In this document: positions 24,253 to 28,086 of the stretch, piece after piece | Position numbering within the stretch: the stretch's first letter is position 1 | How the letters are laid out: every line of letters begins with the position of its first letter | Source: JANPPS01 sp031428635 | GTDB taxonomy: Bacteria > Pseudomonadota > Alphaproteobacteria > Acetobacterales > Acetobacteraceae | Length of the DNA: 28,086 bases | Direction of reading: 5' to 3' | NCBI GenBank assembly: GCA_031428635.1 | Contig: JANPPS010000184.1 | Span: 1 to 28,086, forward strand | The notes under the pieces: generated by a model | What the model was told of the DNA's origin: nothing | Databases searched by the model: none | Seen by the model: only the letters and a program-made list of their open reading frames with translations | Position numbers and translations under genes: made by a program

Positions 24253-24459
24253 ATGGATGGTACGATCACAGTCAATGGTGAAAGCCGTGTATTGCCGCCG
24301 GGTCAGACGGTGGGCGGGTTGCTGACGGCGCTGGGGCTAGACCGGCGCAAGGTGGCGGTGGAGCGTAACGCGACGATTATCTCGCGCTCGGCGTATGATA
24401 ATGCGGTTCTAACCGCGGCGGACCAGATCGAGATCGTGCACTTTATTGGTGGGGGCTAG
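24253..24459 (+). CDS. thiS: Sulfur carrier protein ThiS
   Basis: Ubiquitin-fold sulfur carrier for thiamine thiazole synthesis. Its C-terminal glycine is adenylated and converted to a thiocarboxylate that ThiG uses. The 68-residue protein starts MDGTITVNGESRVLPPGQTV and ends HFIGGG, giving the essential Gly-Gly end. Size is normal. A GTG at 24226 would add nine residues not seen in the family. Ribosome binding is not obvious for either start. It is three bases upstream of thiG. The sulfur presumably comes from a cysteine desulfurase; two are encoded in this window, but a link is inferred only. Confidence 0.92.
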   Translation: MDGTITVNGESRVLPPGQTVGGLLTALGLDRRKVAVERNATIISRSAYDNAVLTAADQIEIVHFIGGG

Positions 24460-24462
24460 GCC

Positions 24463-25254
24463 ATGGACTCCGTAATGCAGACCGATAGCGGCTGGACCGT
24501 GGCCGGCCGCACATTCCAGTCCCGGCTGGTGGTGGGAACGGGCAAATACCGGTCGCTGGAGGAGACGGCGGCAGCGATACAGGCGTCTGGCGCCGAAATG
24601 GTCACCGTGGCCGTGCGGCGGGTGAACCTGTCGGACCCGGGTGCACCGATGTTGCAGGATTACGTGGACCCCAAGCGGTACACCTACCTGCCCAACACTG
24701 CCGGCTGTCACACTGCCGATGACGCCGTGCGGACGCTGCGACTGGCGCGGGAGGCCGGGGGCTGGAACCTCGTCAAGCTCGAGGTGCTGGGGCCGCCTCC
24801 GCATTTGTACCCAGATATGCAGGCGACGCATGAGGCTTTGGCGGCCCTGGTCGCGGACAAGTTTGAGGTGATGGTCTACTGCGCCGATGATCCCGTCGCC
24901 GCTCGCCGACTTGAGGATATGGGTGCTGTGGCGATCATGCCGCTCGGCGCGCCGATCGGGTCGGGGCTTGGGCTGCAAAACCCGGCCATGTTGGCAATGC
25001 TGATCGAACAGGCGCGGGTGCCCATCCTGGTCGACGCCGGGGTTGGAACGGCGTCCGACGCGGCAATGGCGATGGAGTTGGGCTGCGACGCCGTGTTGCT
25101 GAACTCGGCCATCGCGAATGCGCGCGACCCGGTGACGATGGCCCGCGCGATGAGGGCCGGAATCGAGGCCGGGCGGCTGGCCTATCTGGCCGGCCGGATG
25201 CCGCGCCGGATGGGTGCGGACCCAAGCAGCCCGTTGACGGGACTTATCCGCTAA
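24463..25254 (+). CDS. thiG: Thiazole synthase ThiG
   Basis: TIM-barrel enzyme that forms the thiazole phosphate moiety of thiamine from deoxyxylulose phosphate, dehydroglycine and ThiS thiocarboxylate. The 263-residue protein has FQSRLVVGTGKY, VTVAVRRVNL, YTYLPNTAGCHTADDAVR, the Schiff-base lysine K105 in NLVKLEVLG, AIMPLGAPIGSGLGLQNP, the phosphate-binding VDAGVGTASDAAMAMELG and LLNSAIA. The ribosome binding site GGTGGGGG lies in the end of thiS. The usual companions thiO or thiH, thiE and thiC are not nearby; a hairpin terminator follows directly, so the unit is just thiSG. Confidence 0.96.
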   Translation: MDSVMQTDSGWTVAGRTFQSRLVVGTGKYRSLEETAAAIQASGAEMVTVAVRRVNLSDPGAPMLQDYVDPKRYTYLPNTAGCHTADDAVRTLRLAREAGGWNLVKLEVLGPPPHLYPDMQATHEALAALVADKFEVMVYCADDPVAARRLEDMGAVAIMPLGAPIGSGLGLQNPAMLAMLIEQARVPILVDAGVGTASDAAMAMELGCDAVLLNSAIANARDPVTMARAMRAGIEAGRLAYLAGRMPRRMGADPSSPLTGLIR

Positions 25255-25293
25255 AATTTTTACGCGGCTGTGGTCTGGTGATGGTGTCTGATC

Positions 25294-25315
25294 GGCCACG
25301 GTTTTAACCGTGGCC
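25294..25315 (+). terminator. Terminator hairpin after thiG
   Basis: GGCCACGGTT (25294-25303) and AACCGTGGCC (25306-25315) are perfect reverse complements separated by TT, 39 bases after the thiG stop. The following bases CTTGATCCCTTT are only moderately T-rich, so termination may be less than complete. Confidence 0.65.
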
Positions 25316-25597
25316 CTTGATCCCTTTCGATCGCGGGCATGCACCGCATAGTCTTCTGTAGACTTCTTACGTTACAAAGTCGCCGGTGGTTCGATCATAG
25401 AACACACCGAATAGTTGCAGATAATCGTTATTGGGACGGAGTTAGGTCCTGACTGGGCATAGTTGCCAACGTACCACAGCTGTGCTGCACCCAAGCCACA
25501 TCCTCGCAGGTGTTCACTCTTAATCGCGGGGAAGTTATCGGTTGCATTGATCGGCGTAGAAGGTTTTATGCCCCAGCCACGTCAATGAGATGACCGA
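25316..25597 (+). other. Non-coding gap upstream of the RlpA-like gene
   Basis: Together with the terminator this is the longest gene-free stretch in the window. I see no protein-coding frame with a ribosome binding site and no tRNA. Small inverted repeats are present: AGTCT/AGACT (25350-25354 and 25360-25364), GTTC/GAAC (25389-25392 and 25400-25403), and the near-palindrome GTTAGGTCCTGAC (25441-25453). TTGCAT at 25542-25547 with TTTTAT at 25564-25569 is a weak candidate promoter for the next gene. Confidence 0.3.
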
Positions 25598-26137
25598 ATG
25601 AATTTGACCGCATGCCTCACAACTCTTGCCGCATTCAGTCTGCTGTCGGTCTCGGCCGTACAGGCGGCGTGGCAGGAACGCGGGGATGCGTCGTGGTACG
25701 GCGGCTATCATCAGGGGCGACGGTCGAGCGATGGCAGTGTGTTCGATGCGCGCGCGATGACCGCGGCCCATACCTCGTTGCCGCTGGGCAGCGTCGTGCG
25801 GGTGACGTCCGATACGACTGGCCAGAGCGTCACGGTCACTATTACCGACCGGCTGCCGCAGAAGCGAACGCGGGTCATCGACCTGTCGCGCGGTGCGGCT
25901 TCGCGCATCGGCCTGGTCGAGATGGGGGTGGGCCCCGTCACGATCGTTAACGCCGACGGGGCCATCGAGGACGACGCGCTAGATGACGATGCCGAAATTA
26001 GTCCATCGCGATATGGTCGGCCACATACGCGCCGCGCGCGCCCAGCGGGCGGGGTGGGCCGTCAGTGCTGTCAACGGCCGTCTGTAATTCAAGTTCAGAG
26101 TTTAGTTCCGCGCCCAGCAGCACCGCGTAAGCTGTAA
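25598..26137 (+). CDS. RlpA-like double-psi beta-barrel protein
   Basis: A 179-residue exported protein. Residues 1-23 form a signal peptide ending SAVQA; there is no lipobox cysteine there, so it is probably soluble and periplasmic. Residues 30-117 match the RlpA barrel: GDASWYGGYHQGRRSSDG, FDARAMTAAHTSLPLG, VVRVT, TITDRLP, RVIDLSRGAA. Active RlpA lytic transglycosylases cut glycan strands lacking stem peptides. Here D50, H58 and D95 fall at the conserved acid, histidine and aspartate positions, but the glutamate expected in 'NGERFD' is S47 (DGSVFD). No SPOR domain follows. The last 60 residues are acidic then basic, without family character, and run 140 bases antisense into the 3' end of the next gene, so the true end may have been lost by frameshift. 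Confidence 0.75.
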   Translation: MNLTACLTTLAAFSLLSVSAVQAAWQERGDASWYGGYHQGRRSSDGSVFDARAMTAAHTSLPLGSVVRVTSDTTGQSVTVTITDRLPQKRTRVIDLSRGAASRIGLVEMGVGPVTIVNADGAIEDDALDDDAEISPSRYGRPHTRRARPAGGVGRQCCQRPSVIQVQSLVPRPAAPRKL

Positions 26138-27014
26138 CGTAAAACCACATCATCATGGCAGCCACGGCACCCAACGGGCCATAGGCGACGTCATAACTGG
26201 CGATGTGCCCAACATACAGGCTGAACAGGGCGGATGCCGCGACCCATAACACGGTGGCAATGAGGCTGCCGGGCGTAACCCACTGCCACCGGGGACGCTC
26301 GCGGCTTGGGCCGTAGCGGTAAAGCAGCGATAGCCCGGTCAGCAACGACAGCACGAGCACGCCAAGGCTGGAAAGCTGGATTAGCCATGCCGTGCCGTCG
26401 GGTACTCCGATGAGCCCGAGCAGCTGAGGCAACGCCACCAAAACCGCGACCGCGACGCTGGCGCCGACGATCGCGGTGAAAGTGATGGTGAACGCAACCA
26501 ACTGAAATTTCAGAAAGCTGCGCTGCTCCGTTTCCTCATACGCAAGGTTTAGCGCGGCGAGCACGGCTTTGATCCCCGTGGCCGAACTCCAAAACGCGAC
26601 GCCAGTGCTGATGAGCAACCGGACGCCCAGCGTGGCCGGGGGTTGGCTCACAAGCTGTCGGACGCGTTCGTCGATCAACGCCCAGGCGGGCGGCGGCAGC
26701 AGGTCACGTAATACGGCCAACTGAGGCTCGACCGTCACCGGGTCGAATACCAGGCCGTAGAGTGAGAGCAGCATCGAGATGCCAGGAAATAGCGCCAGCG
26801 TCCCGTAAAACGCGCACCCGGCGGCGGTCAGGCCGACGCGGTCGGTCAGCATCACCAGTCCGGTCCGCCGTAGCACGCGGGTCCAGCCCCGCCAGGGAAT
26901 ACTCCGTGGGCTGTGCGCCAGGCGGCCAAGTGCCTGCGCACTGGGGCCGGACAGATCGCCCGGCGCGACCTCCTGCGGGCCGGCCGCCTGGGCTCGGGGG
27001 GACGGGTCGGACAT
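25998..27014 (-). CDS. YihY/BrkB family inner-membrane protein
   Basis: A 338-residue protein of the YihY (formerly 'ribonuclease BN') family, function not settled. A hydrophilic N-terminus of about 45 residues is followed by the family pattern DRVGLTAAGCAFYGTLALFPGI and about six membrane segments. TGVAFWSSATGIKAVLAALN, FYVTAYAVLLGAELNSELE and the C-terminal DGPPRPLGARGAYVADH are typical of alphaproteobacterial members, so this stop is probably genuine. Its 3' end overlaps the antiparallel RlpA-like frame. It is divergent from the CoA-transferase gene with a 103-base gap. No ribosome binding site is clear before the ATG. Confidence 0.9.
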   Translation of the reverse strand: MSDPSPRAQAAGPQEVAPGDLSGPSAQALGRLAHSPRSIPWRGWTRVLRRTGLVMLTDRVGLTAAGCAFYGTLALFPGISMLLSLYGLVFDPVTVEPQLAVLRDLLPPPAWALIDERVRQLVSQPPATLGVRLLISTGVAFWSSATGIKAVLAALNLAYEETEQRSFLKFQLVAFTITFTAIVGASVAVAVLVALPQLLGLIGVPDGTAWLIQLSSLGVLVLSLLTGLSLLYRYGPSRERPRWQWVTPGSLIATVLWVAASALFSLYVGHIASYDVAYGPLGAVAAMMMWFYVTAYAVLLGAELNSELELQTAVDSTDGPPRPLGARGAYVADHIAMD

Positions 27015-27117
27015 GGACGACGGAACGCACCGACGCGTATCGGGGTTGCTCGGCTAATTGGGTGAGCTTGCGCTGGCGTGGGGCCAGCCCGATGCTGACG
27101 ATAATTGGAGGGCCAGC

Positions 27118-28086
27118 ATGGGCGCGTTAGACGGATTGCGAGTGATTGACCTGACGCGGGTGCTGGGTGGACCGTACGCGACGATGATCCTGGCCGATCA
27201 CGGCGCCGACGTATTGAAGATCGAGCCGCCGCAGGGGGACGAGACACGGGGCTGGGGGCCTCCGTTCCTGGAGCGGCCGGACGGATCGCGCGATGCGTCG
27301 TACTTTCTGGGTGTGAACCGGAACAAGCGCGGAATGACGCTGGATCTATCGGGGCAACCCGGGCAGGACGCGCTGCGGGCGCTGCTGGTGGACGCGGACG
27401 TGCTGATCGAGAACTTCAAGCCCGGCACGATGGAGCGGTGGGGGCTAGGGTACACGATGCTGGAGCCGGCGAATCCGCGGCTGGTGCACTGCCGGGTGTC
27501 GGGGTTTGGCGCGGATGGGCCGCTGGGTGGGCTGCCGGGATATGACGCGGTGATCCAGGCGATGACGGGGCTGATGAGCGTCAATGGCGAGCATGGGGGC
27601 GTGCGGATGGGGACGCCCGTGGTGGATCTGGCGACCGGGCTGTACTCGGCGATCGGGGTGCTCATGGCGCTGCAGGAGCGGCAGCGGTCGGGACGTGGGC
27701 AGTTTGTGGACATGACGCTGTACGATTGCGGAATGGCGCTGCTGCATCCGCAGGCCGCGAACTATTTTCTGAATGGGGCGCGACCGGTGGCTACGGGCAA
27801 TGAGCATCCAAATATCGCTCCGTACCAGACGTTTGCGACGCGAACCGGGCCACTGTTTTTGGCGATCGGCAATGACGGACAGTTCCGGCGCCTGTGCGTG
27901 GAGCTGGGTGCGCCGGAGTTGGCGGATGATGCGCGGTTTGTCTCCAACGCCGAGCGTCTGGCGCACCGTGGAGCGCTGACGGCGCTATTGGCGGGATTGT
28001 TTGCAGACGAGGAGGCGGTGGCGGTGTGTGACCGGCTGTTGCGGGCAGGGTTGCCGGCTGGGCCGGTTCTGGCGGTCGATGAGGCG
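27118..28086 (+). CDS. CaiB/BaiF family CoA-transferase (class III), C-terminus beyond the window
   Basis: The frame is open from ATG 27118 to the window edge (323 residues seen; the family is usually about 380-430). A GGAGG ribosome binding site lies eight bases before the ATG. Features of class III transferases, such as formyl-CoA transferase, are clear: LRVIDLTRVLGGPYATMILADHGADVLKIE, NRNKRGMTLDL, VLIENFKPGTMERWGLGY, SGFGADGPLGGLPGYD, and the catalytic aspartate D170 in TPVVDLATG. These enzymes move CoA between organic acids; the substrates (oxalate/formate, succinate, carnitine and others) cannot be told here. No oxalyl-CoA decarboxylase is visible. Nothing suggests truncation other than the window end. 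Confidence 0.92.
   Translation, partial: MGALDGLRVIDLTRVLGGPYATMILADHGADVLKIEPPQGDETRGWGPPFLERPDGSRDASYFLGVNRNKRGMTLDLSGQPGQDALRALLVDADVLIENFKPGTMERWGLGYTMLEPANPRLVHCRVSGFGADGPLGGLPGYDAVIQAMTGLMSVNGEHGGVRMGTPVVDLATGLYSAIGVLMALQERQRSGRGQFVDMTLYDCGMALLHPQAANYFLNGARPVATGNEHPNIAPYQTFATRTGPLFLAIGNDGQFRRLCVELGAPELADDARFVSNAERLAHRGALTALLAGLFADEEAVAVCDRLLRAGLPAGPVLAVDEA

Noticed and set aside
24409..25344. Minus-strand frame (311 codons) opposite thiG, reaching into the terminator
   Set aside because: Antisense to a complete ThiG, with histidine/arginine/glutamine-rich composition and no motifs.
27061..27117. GATAAT at 27100-27105 as a -10 box for the CoA-transferase
   Set aside because: No -35-like hexamer lies at 16-18 bases; the nearest candidate is 26 bases away.
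1..28086. CRISPR array, phage or defence island
   Set aside because: No regularly spaced repeats, integrase, phage structural genes or known defence proteins were seen; almost every gene fits a metabolic or envelope family.

Overview
The window is high-GC throughout, almost fully coding, and dominated by housekeeping genes in tightly coupled operons. Gene content and order (accB-accC-aat, glnE-bcp next to a giant AsmA-like protein, a tyrS/COG2945 hydrolase pair beside cysE and a cysteine desulfurase, short-form CysE) suggest a free-living alphaproteobacterium, most likely Rhodospirillales/Acetobacteraceae. This placement is from gene style only. I see no rRNA, tRNA or CRISPR array. The only mobile DNA is the tail of an IS630-type transposase cut by the left edge.

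Layout. (1) 1-137: end of an IS630-type element. (2) 213-5858, minus strand: a six-gene sulfur-transfer operon, in transcription order cysE, a NifS-like desulfurase, chrA, iscS, a [2Fe-2S] ferredoxin and mnmA. It makes O-acetylserine for cysteine, mobilises cysteine sulfur twice and ends in tRNA 2-thiouridine; the odd member is a ChrA-type anion transporter. (3) 6032-7954, plus strand: a COG2945 hydrolase and tyrS, whose start codon lies in a long inverted repeat. (4) 8198-9756, plus strand: an AMI1-like amidase coupled to an HpxZ/AtzH-like protein. (5) 9763-13810, minus strand: AsmA-like envelope protein, type II haloacid dehalogenase, and a small TTG-initiated membrane protein. (6) 13837-18667, plus strand: glnE, a bcp peroxiredoxin and an NtaA/DszA-type flavin monooxygenase. 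(7) 18795-24150, minus strand: accB, accC, aat, three tandem paralogous secreted proteins and an elongated MsrQ-like haem membrane protein, all joined by overlaps or abutting codons. (8) 24253-25254, plus strand: thiS-thiG with a hairpin terminator. (9) 25598-28086: an RlpA-like protein running 140 bp into the antiparallel 3' end of a YihY/BrkB gene, then the start of a CaiB/BaiF CoA-transferase cut by the right edge.

The most unusual parts are the unit of three paralogous exported proteins, each with a conserved cysteine pair, coupled to an MsrQ-like protein where MsrP would be expected; the hairpin over the tyrS start codon; and ChrA inside the sulfur-transfer operon. Smaller curiosities are the RlpA domain lacking its usual glutamate, a one-cysteine Bcp, and a compact three-way-junction sequence between two convergent genes.
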